The notes under the pieces were generated by a model. That model had not been told where the DNA came from. It was given only the letters and a program-made list of their open reading frames with translations, and did not search any database. From contig NZ_SDWW01000003.1 of assembly GCF_004168625.1 (NCBI RefSeq), positions 1 to 64,000 of the forward strand: a DNA stretch of 64,000 nt, written 5' to 3'. Shown in pieces: positions 45,494 to 59,853 of the stretch; position 1 is the first letter of the stretch, and every line of letters begins with the position of its first letter. The translations under genes and the position numbers were made by a program. The stretch comes from Pengzhenrongella frigida. Its GTDB lineage: Bacteria; Actinomycetota; Actinomycetes; Actinomycetales; Cellulomonadaceae.

Positions 45494-45802
45494 ATGACCG
45501 ATCCGTCCGTCGAGAGATCGACGTCCCTGTCCGAGACCGCATCGCTGCCTGCGACCGCGCCGTGGCGCAACCACGGTCGGACGATCGCCGCGTGGACCGC
45601 CGTGACCGTGGTGCTGGTCGGGGGGATCCTCGCCTCGTTCGGGGTGCTCGCGGCCCTGCCCTGGTTGTTCTGGGTGGGGATGGCGGTCGTCGTCGTCGGG
45701 GTCGTCGCCGGCAAGGTCCTGCAGATGGCCGGCTACGGACAGGGCGGGAAGTACACCCTCGCCCGCGCGGCCCGCGCCCGTGCCGAGGGACGCTCTCACT
45801 AG
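45494..45802 (+). CDS. HGxxPAAW family small membrane protein
   Basis: A 102-residue protein with two membrane helices (~32-52 and ~55-78) preceded by NHGRTIAAW, a variant of the family's HGxxPAAW motif in which Ile replaces Pro. The function is unknown. It is conserved near trpE/trpC in Actinobacteria. GAAAGG ends 8 nt before ATG 45494. A TAGTGT hexamer about 30 nt upstream could be its own promoter, since the gap from the previous gene is 50 nt. Confidence 0.8.
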   Translation: MTDPSVERSTSLSETASLPATAPWRNHGRTIAAWTAVTVVLVGGILASFGVLAALPWLFWVGMAVVVVGVVAGKVLQMAGYGQGGKYTLARAARARAEGRSH

Positions 45803-45884
45803 GCCTGTCCGCCACCATCGCAACCCGTGGGGCCCGGGCCGAAATCGCGGTCCGCGCTGCACGGGAGCCAACCAGGGAGGTTCG

Positions 45885-46532
45885 ATGTCGGATCCGAACG
45901 CACCGATTGACCCGTTCGCCGCTGGGCGTGAGCCCGAGCAGCCCAGCTCCTCCGACCAGCCGGCGCAGCCGTCGGCGGGCGAGACCCCGTCGTCCTACGG
46001 TTCCCAGCCCTCGGGCTACGGTGCCGAACCGTACGGCGCCCAGCCGCCGGTGCCCGGCGCGCAGCCTCCGGCCTACGGTGCCCAGCCCCCCGCCTACGGT
46101 GCGCAGCCCCCGGCGTACGGTGCGCAGCCCCCGCCCTACGGTGCCCAGCCGCCCTACGGTGCCCAGCCGCCGTACGGCGCGCAGGCACCCGCTCCGTACG
46201 GCGGCGCCTACGCCGGCCAGCCGGGGTACGGGTTCCCGAAGAACAGCCTCGGCGTTTGGTCCCTCGTGCTCGGCATCGCCTCCTTCGTGCTGTCCTGCGG
46301 CTTCTTCACCGGGATCCCGGCGATCATCCTGGGGAACAAGGCCAAGCGAGCGGTCGCCGAGGGTCAGGCGAACAACGGTGGCCTGGCCACGGCCGGGATC
46401 GTGCTCGGGTGGATCGCGACCGTGCTCTTCCTGCTGGGGCTCATCTTCTTCTTCGTCGTGGTTGCGACGGGGGACTGGGAGATGGTCATCAACGACCTCA
46501 ACGACCTCAACGACGCGAACCTGAACACCTGA
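45885..46532 (+). CDS. DUF4190 membrane protein with YGAQPP repeats
   Basis: A 215-residue protein. Residues ~45-110 are a Pro/Gln/Tyr-rich tail of nine or so YGAQPP-type repeats, followed by a DUF4190 domain of two membrane helices (~125-150 and ~170-195) with the linking GIPAIILGNKAKRA and AGIVLGWIATVLF signatures. The tail is probably cytoplasmic and may scaffold partners. The end repeats NDLNDLND. GGGAGG precedes ATG 45885. The next gene is 19 nt on. Confidence 0.85.
   Translation: MSDPNAPIDPFAAGREPEQPSSSDQPAQPSAGETPSSYGSQPSGYGAEPYGAQPPVPGAQPPAYGAQPPAYGAQPPAYGAQPPPYGAQPPYGAQPPYGAQAPAPYGGAYAGQPGYGFPKNSLGVWSLVLGIASFVLSCGFFTGIPAIILGNKAKRAVAEGQANNGGLATAGIVLGWIATVLFLLGLIFFFVVVATGDWEMVINDLNDLNDANLNT
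46018..46205 (+). repeat. 18-bp-type in-frame repeats (YGAQPP) in the DUF4190 gene
   Basis: Successive units of about 18-21 bp built on tacggtgcccagccgcc encode YGAQPPx. Synonymous differences between units show the array is not very recent. Confidence 0.85.
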
Positions 46533-46551
46533 GGTTCGAGGAGCTGAACCG

Positions 46552-47022
46552 GTGAGCACCGACACCGGCCGGCGCGGTCCGATCCCCCAGGCGGGGACGG
46601 GCCGCGCCGTCGTCGTCCGAGCGGTGCGCGGGCCCCTGGTGGCGGCGGGCCTCGCGCTGATCGCCACGGCGTACGTCGCGGCGGTCGACCCGAACCGTCC
46701 CGGGCACTACGTCGTGTGCCCGCTGCTGACCCTCACCGGGCTGTACTGCCCCGCGTGCGGCGGGTTGCGCGCGGTCCACGACCTCACCCAGCTCGATCTC
46801 GCCGGGGCGTGGGGCCACAACCCCCTCCTCGTCCTGGCGGCGCCGCTCGTCGTCGGCGCCTGGGGGCGGTGGCTGGTGCGGTCGTGGCACCCGGGCCGGT
46901 GGCGCCCGACCGTCACCTCGAGCCGGCGCAGCGCGTGGCTCGCAGCGGTGCTGCTGACCGTTCTGGTGGCGTACGGGGTGGCTCGCAACGTCCCCGCTCT
47001 GGCTCCGTGGTTGGCGCCGTGA
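46552..47022 (+). CDS. DUF2752 family membrane protein
   Basis: A 156-residue protein with about three hydrophobic helices and the family hallmark CPxCG followed by an aromatic-rich helix (LYCPACGGLRAVHDL). The function is unknown; members often neighbour DUF4190 or TM2 proteins, as here. GTG 46552 has GAGGAG ~10 nt upstream. It completes the set of four small proteins lying between trpE and trpC. Confidence 0.85.
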   Translation: MSTDTGRRGPIPQAGTGRAVVVRAVRGPLVAAGLALIATAYVAAVDPNRPGHYVVCPLLTLTGLYCPACGGLRAVHDLTQLDLAGAWGHNPLLVLAAPLVVGAWGRWLVRSWHPGRWRPTVTSSRRSAWLAAVLLTVLVAYGVARNVPALAPWLAP

Positions 47023-47081
47023 GACGCTCGCGCGGAGGTGTTCATGCCCGTGCCATGGTCAGGTCCGATGGGCTCCGGCTC

Positions 47082-47124
47082 TACGATTGACGCAGTTTCG
47101 CCGCTACCCCTCGGGTAGGCGGCG
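47082..47124 (+). promoter_or_regulatory. trpC promoter and leader hairpin
   Basis: TACGAT at 47082-47087 is a -10 candidate with start near 47094. The first ~30 nt of the leader fold into an 11-bp stem with a single bulged G (CGCCGC-TACCC / GGGTA-G-GCGGCG, 47099-47124) ending 26 nt before ATG 47151. No T-run follows, so it is not an ordinary terminator. It could control stability or translation. Confidence 0.45.
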
Positions 47125-47150
47125 TCGGCCAGGGGGAGGTTGGGGCGACG

Positions 47151-47972
47151 ATGACGGTGCTTGACGACATCATCGCGGGGGTCCGAGAGGATCTCGCGAT
47201 GCGCGAGGCAAAGACACCACTGAGTGCGCTCAAGGAGCGCGCCGCGCGCGCGCTCGGTGCCAAGGAGTGCCTGAGCACCCTGCACGACGACTCCGCCGTG
47301 GCCGTGATCGCCGAGGTCAAGCGGTCGAGCCCCAGCAAGGGTGAGCTGGCGTCGATCACCGACCCGGCCGCGCTCGCCCGCAAGTACGAGCAGGGTGGCG
47401 CGGCCATCATCTCCGTCCTGACCGAGCAGCGCCGGTTCAAGGGGTCGCTCGCCGACCTTGCCGCCGTTCGCGCCGCCGTGGACATCCCCATCCTGCGCAA
47501 GGACTTCATCGTCTCGCCGTACCAGATCTGGGAGGCGCGCGCCTATGGCGCCGACCTCGTGCTCCTGATAGTCGCGGCGCTCGAGCAGACGGTGCTCACC
47601 TCGTTCGTCGAGCGGGTCCACTCGCTCGGGATGACCGCCCTGGTCGAGGTGCACGACGGCGACGAGGTCGCCCGGGCCGTCGACGCGGGGGCCCGCATCA
47701 TCGGCGTGAACTCCCGCAACCTCAAGACCCTGCTGGTCGACCGCGAGACCTTCGGCCGGGTGGCCCCGCTCATCCCGGCCGGGATCGTGCGGGTGGCCGA
47801 GTCCGGCATCCGCGGCCCGCACGACGTGATGGCGTTCGCCCGGCTCGGTGCCGACGCGGTGCTCGTCGGCGAGGCGCTCGTGACCGGTGCGGATCCCGGT
47901 GAGTCGGTGGCCAGCCTCGTCGCTGCGGGTTCGCACCCGTCGCTGCGCGCCGTGCGGAACCGACCGACCTGA
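47151..47972 (+). CDS. trpC: Indole-3-glycerol phosphate synthase
   Basis: A 273-residue TIM-barrel decarboxylase-cyclase of tryptophan synthesis. Motifs are [62 protein letters not shown] and [12 protein letters not shown], giving the catalytic Lys and Glu residues. It begins a new unit after a 128-bp gap with its own promoter and a leader hairpin, and is followed by trpB and trpA. GGGGGAGG lies ~12 nt before ATG 47151. Confidence 0.97.
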   Translation: MTVLDDIIAGVREDLAMREAKTPLSALKERAARALGAKECLSTLHDDSAVAVIAEVKRSSPSKGELASITDPAALARKYEQGGAAIISVLTEQRRFKGSLADLAAVRAAVDIPILRKDFIVSPYQIWEARAYGADLVLLIVAALEQTVLTSFVERVHSLGMTALVEVHDGDEVARAVDAGARIIGVNSRNLKTLLVDRETFGRVAPLIPAGIVRVAESGIRGPHDVMAFARLGADAVLVGEALVTGADPGESVASLVAAGSHPSLRAVRNRPT

Positions 47973-48007
47973 CCCGAACCGACCAGAACGTGAAGGAGCA
48001 GTCTCCG

Positions 48008-49288
48008 GTGGAGCAGAGCAGCAAGAGCGCGCGCGAGTCGTTGGCAACGGGTGCGGGCCCCTACTTCGGTGAGTTCGGGGGCCGGTTCGTGCCGGAGGCG
48101 CTGATCGCGGCGCTCGACGAGCTCGACACCGAGTTCCAGAAGGCCAAGGTCGACCCGGAGTTCCTCGAGGAGCTCGCGCGGCTGCACCGCACCTACACCG
48201 GCCGGCCCAGCATCATCACCGAGGTGCCCCGGTTCGCGGCGCACGCCGGCGGCGCGCGGATCATCCTCAAGCGTGAAGACCTCAACCACACGGGGTCGCA
48301 CAAGATCAACAACGTGCTCGGCCAGGCGCTGCTGACCAAACGGATCGGCAAGACCCGCGTGATCGCGGAGACCGGTGCCGGGCAGCACGGTGTGGCGACG
48401 GCGACCGCGGCCGCCCTGTTCGACCTCGAGTGCGTGGTCTACATGGGCGAGGAGGACACCCGCCGGCAGGCTCTGAACGTGGCGCGGATGCGTCTGCTCG
48501 GGGCGGAGGTCATCCCGGTGACCACGGGGTCGCGGACGCTCAAGGACGCGATCAACGAGGCGCTGCGCGACTGGGTGACCAACGTCGAGACGACCAACTA
48601 CGTGTTCGGGACGGTCGCCGGTCCCCACCCGTTCCCGGGGATGGTGCGCGACCTGCAGCGGATCATCGGGGTCGAGGCCCGACAGCAGGTGCTCGACCTG
48701 GTCGGGCGGCTGCCCGACGTCGTCGCGGCCTGCGTCGGCGGCGGATCGAACGCCATCGGCATCTTCCATGCGTTCCTCGACGACCCGGAGGTGCGGCTGG
48801 TCGGGCTCGAGGCCGGTGGCGACGGCGTCGAGACGGGTCGGCACGCTGCCACCATCACCGCGGGCAGCCCGGGCGTGCTGCACGGCGCCCGGTCGTTCCT
48901 GCTCCAGGACGACGACGGCCAGACGATCGAGAGCCACTCCATCTCGGCCGGTCTGGACTACCCCGGGGTCGGACCGGAACACTCCTTCCTCGCCAGCATC
49001 CACCGGGCCGAGTACCGCCCGATCACCGACGCCCAGGCGATGGACGCGTTCCGGCTGCTGTGCCGCACGGAGGGCATCATCCCGGCGATCGAGTCGGCGC
49101 ACGCGTTGGCGGGCGCGATCGACCTCGGGCGCGAGCTGGGACCGGATGCGGTCATCCTCGTGAACCTCTCGGGTCGCGGCGACAAGGACGTGGAGACCGC
49201 CGCCGCCTGGTTCGGGGTTCTTGACGCCGAGCCGGGCGTCGTCGGCCAGGACGCCGTCGTCGGCCAGGAAGCGGGAGACACGCTGTGA
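48008..49288 (+). CDS. trpB: Tryptophan synthase beta subunit
   Basis: A ~426-residue PLP enzyme condensing indole and serine. The PLP lysine lies in [15 protein letters not shown], phosphate-binding is GGGSNAIG, and [12 protein letters not shown] and [13 protein letters not shown] are conserved. GTG 48008 lies 9 nt after AAGGAG; an in-frame GTG at 47990 has no such site. The C-terminus carries a short extension after the usual WF end ([13 protein letters not shown]), built from a 12-bp duplication encoding VVGQ. It overlaps trpA by 4 nt. Confidence 0.97.
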   Translation: MEQSSKSARESLATGAGPYFGEFGGRFVPEALIAALDELDTEFQKAKVDPEFLEELARLHRTYTGRPSIITEVPRFAAHAGGARIILKREDLNHTGSHKINNVLGQALLTKRIGKTRVIAETGAGQHGVATATAAALFDLECVVYMGEEDTRRQALNVARMRLLGAEVIPVTTGSRTLKDAINEALRDWVTNVETTNYVFGTVAGPHPFPGMVRDLQRIIGVEARQQVLDLVGRLPDVVAACVGGGSNAIGIFHAFLDDPEVRLVGLEAGGDGVETGRHAATITAGSPGVLHGARSFLLQDDDGQTIESHSISAGLDYPGVGPEHSFLASIHRAEYRPITDAQAMDAFRLLCRTEGIIPAIESAHALAGAIDLGRELGPDAVILVNLSGRGDKDVETAAAWFGVLDAEPGVVGQDAVVGQEAGDTL

Positions 49289-50118
49289 GCGCGCTGACGA
49301 TCCAGAGCAAGACCGCCGACCGGCTCGACGAGCTCAACGGTGCGGGGCGCGCGGCGTTGATCGGCTACCTGCCCCTCGGGTTCCCCGACGTGCCCGGCTC
49401 CATCGCCGCGGCCATCGCGATGGTCGAGGCGGGGGTCGACGTCGTCGAGCTCGGGGTGCCGTACTCGGATCCCGTGATGGACGGTCCGATCATCCAGAAC
49501 GCCGTCGAGCACGCGCTCGCCGGCGGGGTGCGGGTGCACGACGTGTTCGCCGCCGTGGAGCAGATCGCGCAGGCGGGTGCCCCCGTGCTGGTGATGACCT
49601 ACTGGAACCCCGTCATGCACTACGGGGTCGACGCGTTCGCGCGCGACCTGGCCGCTGCGGGCGGTGCGGGCCTGATCACCCCCGACCTCATCCCCGACGA
49701 GGCCGGCGAGTGGATCGTGGCCTCGGACGCGCACGGCCTCGATCGGGTGTTCATCGTCGCGCCCAGCTCGACGCCCCGGCGGCTCGCCTCGACGTCGGCC
49801 GCCTCCCGCGGGTTCGTCTACGCCGCCTCCACCATGGGCGTGACCGGGGAACGGACGACGCTCGGGGCGCGGGCGTCGGCGCTCGTCGCCGACACGCGTG
49901 CCGCCGGCGCCGCCCGGGTCTGCGTGGGCCTGGGGGTCTCGCGCCCCGAGCAGGCGGCCGACGTGGCCTCGTACGCGGACGGCGTGATCGTCGGCTCAGC
50001 GCTCGTGCGACCGCTCCTCGAGGCGGACACCCTGGCCGCGGGCATCGCCGGGCTCACCACGGTGACCGCGGCCCTCGCCGCCGGGGTCCGGTCGGCGGAA
50101 CGTACGATCAGGACGTGA
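49285..50118 (+). CDS. trpA: Tryptophan synthase alpha subunit
   Basis: A 277-residue TIM-barrel lyase releasing indole from indole-3-glycerol phosphate and channelling it to TrpB. Catalytic Glu and Asp lie in [31 protein letters not shown] and the phosphate loop [12 protein letters not shown] follow. GTG 49285 overlaps trpB (GTGA) and its own end overlaps lgt (GTGA), giving a continuous coupled unit. Confidence 0.97.
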   Translation: MSALTIQSKTADRLDELNGAGRAALIGYLPLGFPDVPGSIAAAIAMVEAGVDVVELGVPYSDPVMDGPIIQNAVEHALAGGVRVHDVFAAVEQIAQAGAPVLVMTYWNPVMHYGVDAFARDLAAAGGAGLITPDLIPDEAGEWIVASDAHGLDRVFIVAPSSTPRRLASTSAASRGFVYAASTMGVTGERTTLGARASALVADTRAAGAARVCVGLGVSRPEQAADVASYADGVIVGSALVRPLLEADTLAAGIAGLTTVTAALAAGVRSAERTIRT

Positions 50119-51017
50119 TCTCCTTCGGCTCGGTGTCCGGACTTCTCCCGGTCGCCATCCCCAGCCCGTCCGTCTCCGTCTGGCACCTCGGCCCGTTCCC
50201 GCTGCGCGCCTACGCGTTCTCGATCCTGGCCGGGATCGCCGTCGCGCTGTGGATGACACGACGGCGCTGGGCGGAGCGCGGGGGAGACCCCGAGACGGTG
50301 CTCGAGATCGTGTTCTGGGCCGTGCCGTTCGGGATCATCGGCGGCCGGATCTACCACGTGATCAGCTCGCCGGACGCGTACTTCGGTGCCGGTGGCGACC
50401 CGGTCACGGCGCTGTTCATCTGGGAGGGCGGTCTCGGCATCTGGGGTGCGATCGCCCTGGGAGCGGTCGGGGCCTGGATCGGCTGCAAGCGCGAAGGCGT
50501 GCGCTTCTCGTCGTTCGCGGACGCGGTCGCCCCGGGACTGCTCGTGGCCCAGGCCCTCGGTCGGCTCGGGAACTGGTTCAACCAGGAGCTCTTCGGTGGT
50601 CCGACGACCCTGCCCTGGGGCCTGCGCATCGACCCGACCAGCCCGACCTTCCCCGAGGGCTACCCCGCGGACACCTTGTTCCATCCCACGTTCCTGTACG
50701 AGATCCTGTGGAACCTGGCGGCCGCTGCGCTGCTGATCTACCTCGACCGGCGGTACCGGCTCGGGCACGGTCGGGTGTTCTGGCTGTACGTGGTCATGTA
50801 CACGACGGGTCGGCTCTGGATCGAGCTGCTGCGGATCGACCCGGCCACGTTGGTGCTCGGCCTGCGGCTCAACGTCTGGACGTCCATCGTGGTGGGCCTT
50901 GGTGCGCTGATAATGTTCGTCCTGGTCGGACGCCGTCACCCTGGGCGTGAGACCTCCGTCCTGGTGGAGCCATCGGTCCCGCAGGACGCGCAGAACTCGG
51001 CAGACGCGTCCCCGTGA
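50115..51017 (+). CDS. lgt: Prolipoprotein diacylglyceryl transferase
   Basis: A 300-residue inner-membrane enzyme that adds diacylglycerol to lipobox cysteines, the first step of lipoprotein maturation; the FKBP lipoprotein at 36.5 kb would be a substrate. It has ~7 helices, the Lgt signature [21 protein letters not shown], the HPTFLYE motif and GGRIYHV. GTG 50115 overlaps trpA, and TACGAT ends 6 nt upstream, so an internal leaderless transcript could also express it. trpA-lgt linkage is typical of Actinobacteria. Confidence 0.95.
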   Translation: MISFGSVSGLLPVAIPSPSVSVWHLGPFPLRAYAFSILAGIAVALWMTRRRWAERGGDPETVLEIVFWAVPFGIIGGRIYHVISSPDAYFGAGGDPVTALFIWEGGLGIWGAIALGAVGAWIGCKREGVRFSSFADAVAPGLLVAQALGRLGNWFNQELFGGPTTLPWGLRIDPTSPTFPEGYPADTLFHPTFLYEILWNLAAAALLIYLDRRYRLGHGRVFWLYVVMYTTGRLWIELLRIDPATLVLGLRLNVWTSIVVGLGALIMFVLVGRRHPGRETSVLVEPSVPQDAQNSADASP

Positions 51018-51177
51018 CTCGGGCCGGGTTGTGCGGGAAGACCTTGGACAGCGTGACCGGGTTCGTTTCCGGCATGTATCGTCCACTTCACACGTGCCTG
51101 CCGACGGCGTCCGGTACGTACCCCCATGTTCATGCAAACTCCCTGGCGTGGTGCCCGGGATGGTGAGGGCGGTCCAG

Positions 51178-55738
<4,561 letters not shown>

Positions 55739-55746
<8 letters not shown>

Positions 55747-57223
55747 CCCTCGCGGGTTCCTCACGTTCCGGGAGCGGGAGCTGCCCGCGAACCGGCCCGT
55801 CCCGGTGCGGCTCATGGACTGGCGCGAGGTGCACGCGCATCGGGCCACCCACCCGGAGGACCTGGCGATGCTGCAGCGCCAGGCGACCCGGTGCATGGAC
55901 TGCGGCATCCCGTTCTGTCACCAGGGCTGTCCGCTCGGGAACCTGATCCCCGAGTGGAACGACCTGGCCCGGCAGGAGCAGTGGGGCGACGCGATCGAGC
56001 GCCTGCACGTGACGAACAACTTCCCGGAGTTCACCGGCCGGATCTGCCCCGCGCCGTGCGAGTCGGCGTGCGTGCTCGGCATCAACCAGCCGCCGGTGAC
56101 GATCAAGAACATCGAGGTCTCGATCATCGATGAGGCCTTCGAACGTGGCCTGGTCGCGCCGCAGATCCCGCAGCGCCTCACCGGGTTCACCGTGGCCGTC
56201 GTGGGCTCCGGTCCGGCCGGGCTGGCCGCCGCCCAGCAGCTGACGCGGGCGGGGCACACCGTCGCGGTGTACGAGCGCGACGACGCGATCGGGGGGCTGC
56301 TGCGGTACGGCGTCCCCGACTTCAAGCTCGAGAAGATCCACATCGACCGTCGGCTGGCCCAGATGGAGGAAGAGGGCACCCGCTTCCGCCCGGGCATCAC
56401 GATCGGCAAGGACATCACCTGGGCCGATCTGCAGGCCCGGTACGACGCCGTGGTCGTCGCCACGGGTGCGACCGTGCCGCGCGAGCTGCCCCTCCCCGGG
56501 CGCGAGCTCGAGGGCGTGCACGTGGCCATGCCCTTCCTGCACCAGTCCAACCTCGTGGTGGCCGGTCGGGCGGTGCCCGACCAGATCCTCGCGACCGGCA
56601 AGCACGTGGTCATCATCGGCGGCGGCGACACCGGGTCGGACTGCCTGGGTACCGCGTTGCGGCAGGGGGCCGCGTCGGTCACCACGCTCGCCATCGGCAA
56701 GCACCCGCCCACGGACCGGCCGGTCGACCAGCCCTGGCCGACCGACCCGATCGTGTTCGAGGTGTCGAGCTCGCACGAGGAAGGTGGTGAGCGCGACTAC
56801 CTCGCGTCCACCGTCGCGTTCGTCGGGGGCGAGGGCGCCGACGCCGGCCACGTGCGACGGCTCCGGCTGGCCACCACCGAGTACCTCGCGGACGGACGCC
56901 GGGTCCCGACCGCCGGCACCGAGCGCGAGATCCCGGCGGACCTCGTGCTCATCGCCATGGGGTTCACCGGACCGGAGAGCGCGGAGCTCGTCGAGCAGAC
57001 GGGTGCCGACCTCACCGGCAGGGGCTGGGTCGCGCGCGGCGACGACTACGCGTCGAGCGTGCCCGGGATGTTCGTGGCCGGCGACGCCGGCCGGGGCCAG
57101 TCCCTCATCGTCTGGGCGATCGCCGAGGGCCGCGCCGCGGCCGCGTCGGTCGACGCCTACCTGTCCGGGGGCACCGAGCTGCCGTTCCCGATCACCGCGA
57201 GCACGGTTCCGCTCCGCCCCTGA
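55739..57223 (+). CDS. gltD: Glutamate synthase small subunit
   Basis: A 494-residue FAD and iron-sulphur subunit passing NADPH electrons to GltB. The N-terminal cysteine cluster is [27 protein letters not shown] binding is [16 protein letters not shown] and NADPH binding is [20 protein letters not shown] 55739 overlaps the gltB stop. Its final codons and TGA form the first unit of a 15-bp tandem repeat that continues past the gene. Confidence 0.97.
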
Positions 57224-57268
57224 CCGCTCCGCCCCTGACCGCTCCGTTCTTGACCGCTCCGTTCTTGA
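57209..57268 (+). repeat. Four 15-bp repeats, each ending in TGA, at the gltD stop
   Basis: Units 57209-57223, 57224-57238, 57239-57253 and 57254-57268 are exactly 15 bp. Units 1 and 2 are identical, units 3 and 4 are identical, and the two pairs differ at three positions. The TGA of unit 1 is the gltD stop, and the other three give in-frame back-up stops. Confidence 0.93.
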
Positions 57269-57381
57269 CTGATCGCCCCCGATTGCCCGCTCGTAGACAG
57301 CTCGTCATATCCCGGTGGTGGGGGCCGCCATTGGGACTATCGGCACAGTGACCACCACAACGAAAGGCCTAGGCTTCCCTC

Positions 57382-58812
57382 ATGCGCAGAGCGAAAATTG
57401 TATGCACCATCGGACCCGCCACGGAGTCCGCCGAGCAGATCCAGGCGCTGGTTGACGCCGGCATGGACGTGGCCCGACTGAACCGTAGCCACGGAGCTAC
57501 CGAGGTTCACGAGCGCGTGTACAACAACGTCCGGGCCGCCGCCAAGGCGTCGGGTCGTTCGGTTGCCGTCCTGGTCGACCTCCAGGGTCCCAAGATCCGG
57601 CTCGGCCGGTTCGTCGAGACCAAGCACGAGCTGGCCATCGGCGACGTCTTCACGATCACGACCGAAGACGTCCCGGGAACCAAGGAGCTCGTCTCCACCA
57701 CGCACAAGGGCCTGCCGGGCGATGCCCGCGTCGGCGACCCGATCCTCATCGACGACGGCCGCGTGCTCGTCCGCGTGACGGCCGTCGACGGCCCGCGCGT
57801 CGTGACCCGCGTCGAGGTGGCCGGTCCGGTCTCCAACAACAAGGGCCTGAACCTCCCGGGTGTCGCGGTCTCCGTGCCGGCCATGTCCGAGAAGGACGAG
57901 GCCGACCTCCGCTGGGGCCTGCGGATCGGCGCGGACATGATCGCGCTGTCCTTCGTGCGCAGCGCGGCGGACTACGACGACGTGCGCCGGATCATGGAGG
58001 AGGAGGGGCGCATCGTCCCCGTCATCGCCAAGGTCGAGAAGCCGCAGGCCGTCGACAACCTCGCCGAGATCGTGGATGCGTTCGACGGCATCATGGTCGC
58101 CCGCGGCGACCTCGGCGTCGAGATGCCGCTCGAGCAGGTCCCGCTCGTGCAGAAGCGCGCGATCGAGCTCGCTCGTCGCAGCGCCAAGCCCGTCATCGTC
58201 GCGACGCAGGTCCTCGAGTCGATGATCTCCGCGCCGCGCCCGACGCGGGCCGAGGCTTCGGACTGCGCCAACGCGGTGCTCGACGGTGCCGACGCGGTCA
58301 TGCTCTCGGGCGAGACCGCCATGGGAGAGTTCCCGATCGAGGCCGTGCGCACGATGGCGCGGATCATCGAGAACACCGAGGAGTTCGGTGCCGAGCGCAT
58401 CGCACCGCTCGGTTCGAGCCCGCACACCCGCGGTGGCGCGATCACCCGGGCGGCGGCCGAGATCGGCGAGACCCTCAACGTCAAGTACCTCGTGACGTTC
58501 ACGCAGTCGGGTGACTCCGCCCAGCGGATGTCCCGCCTGCGCTCGAAGATCCCGTTGCTCGCGTTCACGCCGATCACGACCGTGCGCAACCGGCTCTCGC
58601 TGAGCTGGGGCGTGCAGAGCTACGAGGTCGCCTCGGTCGCGGACACGGACGCCATGGTCCAGCAGGTCGATCAGACCCTGCGCGCCAACGGGCTCGTCGA
58701 GCTCGGTGACTACGTGGTGATCGTCTCCGGTGCGCCCGTCGGCATCCCCGGAACGACCAACTCGATCCTCGTGCACAAGGTCGGTGAGGAGTCCGGTCAC
58801 AGCCGGCCCTGA
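57382..58812 (+). CDS. pyk: Pyruvate kinase
   Basis: A 476-residue glycolytic enzyme making pyruvate and ATP from phosphoenolpyruvate. Marks are MRRAKIVCTIGPAT at the start, ARLNRSHG, the active-site IAKVEKPQAVDNLAEI (catalytic Lys), MVARGDLGVEMPLEQVP, TQVLESMI and a C-terminal allosteric domain. TAGGCT ends 6 nt before ATG 57382 with no Shine-Dalgarno (leaderless). The upstream gap (57269-57381) has no gene. A strong terminator follows. Confidence 0.97.
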   Translation: MRRAKIVCTIGPATESAEQIQALVDAGMDVARLNRSHGATEVHERVYNNVRAAAKASGRSVAVLVDLQGPKIRLGRFVETKHELAIGDVFTITTEDVPGTKELVSTTHKGLPGDARVGDPILIDDGRVLVRVTAVDGPRVVTRVEVAGPVSNNKGLNLPGVAVSVPAMSEKDEADLRWGLRIGADMIALSFVRSAADYDDVRRIMEEEGRIVPVIAKVEKPQAVDNLAEIVDAFDGIMVARGDLGVEMPLEQVPLVQKRAIELARRSAKPVIVATQVLESMISAPRPTRAEASDCANAVLDGADAVMLSGETAMGEFPIEAVRTMARIIENTEEFGAERIAPLGSSPHTRGGAITRAAAEIGETLNVKYLVTFTQSGDSAQRMSRLRSKIPLLAFTPITTVRNRLSLSWGVQSYEVASVADTDAMVQQVDQTLRANGLVELGDYVVIVSGAPVGIPGTTNSILVHKVGEESGHSRP

Positions 58813-58828
58813 TCTACCCTGATCGCCC

Positions 58829-58885
58829 ACGTCGCCCGAGCGGCAGCGTCCTCACCCGGACGCCGCCGGTCGGGCGACGTCGTTT
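58829..58885 (+). terminator. Intrinsic terminator after pyk
   Basis: ACGTCGCCCGA (58829-58839) pairs perfectly with TCGGGCGACGT (58870-58880). The interior forms a second stem (GCGTCC/GGACGC) and CGTTT follows. It begins 16 nt after the pyk stop. Confidence 0.88.
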
Positions 58886-58959
58886 CCCGGTCTCGACACC
58901 CGGTTCGGGAAGCCTCACCTCGCTGGTGCGCGGGTTCACCACGGGCCTAGCGTCGGAGC

Positions 58960-59763
58960 ATGGACGACTTCCGCGCCACCGAGCCCGTCGACCCCACCGA
59001 GCCCGTCGAGCCAGTCGACCTCACCGGTCCCGCTGAGGCACCGGCGCCCGGCCTGCTCGCCACGCACACCGACGAGCCCCACGAGAACGGCCTCGCGGCG
59101 CGGTTGAACTGGTTGCGGGCCGGCGTGCTCGGCGCCAACGACGGCATCATCTCGACCGCCGGCCTCGTCATCGGCGTCGCGGCGGCCACGAGCGAGCCGG
59201 GCCCGATCCTCACCGCGGGCGTCGCGGGGCTGGTGGCCGGTGCGGTCTCGATGGCGTTGGGGGAGTACGTCTCGGTGAGCAGCCAGCGCGACACCGAGCG
59301 TGCGCTGCTCGCCAAGGAACGCCAGGAGCTGGCCGACGACCCGGCGGCCGAGCTGGCCGAGCTCGCGGACCTCTACCGCCGCAAGGGCCTGTCGGGCGCG
59401 ACCGCGCTGCTCGTGGCCGAGGAGCTCACCGCGCAGGACGCCTTCGCCGCGCACGTCGACGTCGAGCTCGGCCTGGACCCGGACGCGCTGACCAATCCGT
59501 GGCACGCGGCGTTCGCCTCCGCGGTGGCGTTCACCGTCGGGGCACTGCTCCCGCTCGCGGCGATCACGCTCTCGCCGGCGTCGGTGCGCGTGGCTGCCAC
59601 GTTCGCGGTCGTCGTGCTCGCGCTGGCGATCACGGGCTCCGTGAGCGCGTTCCTCGGCAAGGCCAGCCGGTTGCGTGCGGTGCTGCGGGTGGTGCTCGGC
59701 GGTGCGCTCGCCATGGCCGTGACCTTCGGGATCGGCGCGCTGCTCGGCGCGAGCGTGGTCTAG
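58960..59763 (+). CDS. VIT1/CCC1-family transporter
   Basis: A 267-residue membrane protein of the vacuolar iron transporter family. An acidic, Pro-rich N-terminal tail (VDPTEPVEPVD) precedes the conserved GVLGANDGIISTAGLVIGVAAA and SMALGEYVSVSSQRDTE segments. A helical cytoplasmic domain with acidic residues spans ~107-165 (metal-binding in the plant protein). Three C-terminal helices follow. It probably exports Fe2+ or Mn2+. TAGCGT ends 6 nt before ATG 58960, a leaderless start. Confidence 0.9.
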   Translation: MDDFRATEPVDPTEPVEPVDLTGPAEAPAPGLLATHTDEPHENGLAARLNWLRAGVLGANDGIISTAGLVIGVAAATSEPGPILTAGVAGLVAGAVSMALGEYVSVSSQRDTERALLAKERQELADDPAAELAELADLYRRKGLSGATALLVAEELTAQDAFAAHVDVELGLDPDALTNPWHAAFASAVAFTVGALLPLAAITLSPASVRVAATFAVVVLALAITGSVSAFLGKASRLRAVLRVVLGGALAMAVTFGIGALLGASVV

Positions 59764-59790
59764 CGGCGGCGCTTTGGGATGTATGTCCAG

Positions 59791-59808
59791 GTTGTGCACA
59801 ACTGTGCA
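59791..59808. promoter_or_regulatory. Overlapping palindromes GTTGTGCACAAC / TGCACA-AC-TGTGCA
   Basis: A perfect 12-bp palindrome (59791-59802) overlaps a 6+2+6 inverted repeat (59795-59808). It lies between the convergent VIT and universal-stress-protein genes, where no promoter is expected. It shares the GCACAA half-site with the palindrome at 12029. It may be a protein site or chance. Confidence 0.35.
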
Positions 59809-59853
59809 TGACGCTGGGGAAACCGTTGTCTGACGGTGACCGATGGTGCGGAG

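Noticed and set aside
47055-47090. Short open frame (11 codons) before trpC as a Trp attenuator peptide
   Set aside because: It has no Trp codon and overlaps the predicted promoter, so it would not be in the mRNA.
57266-57295. TTGACT ... TAGACA as the pyk promoter
   Set aside because: Spacing of ~23 bp is too long, and TAGGCT directly before the start codon gives a better explanation.
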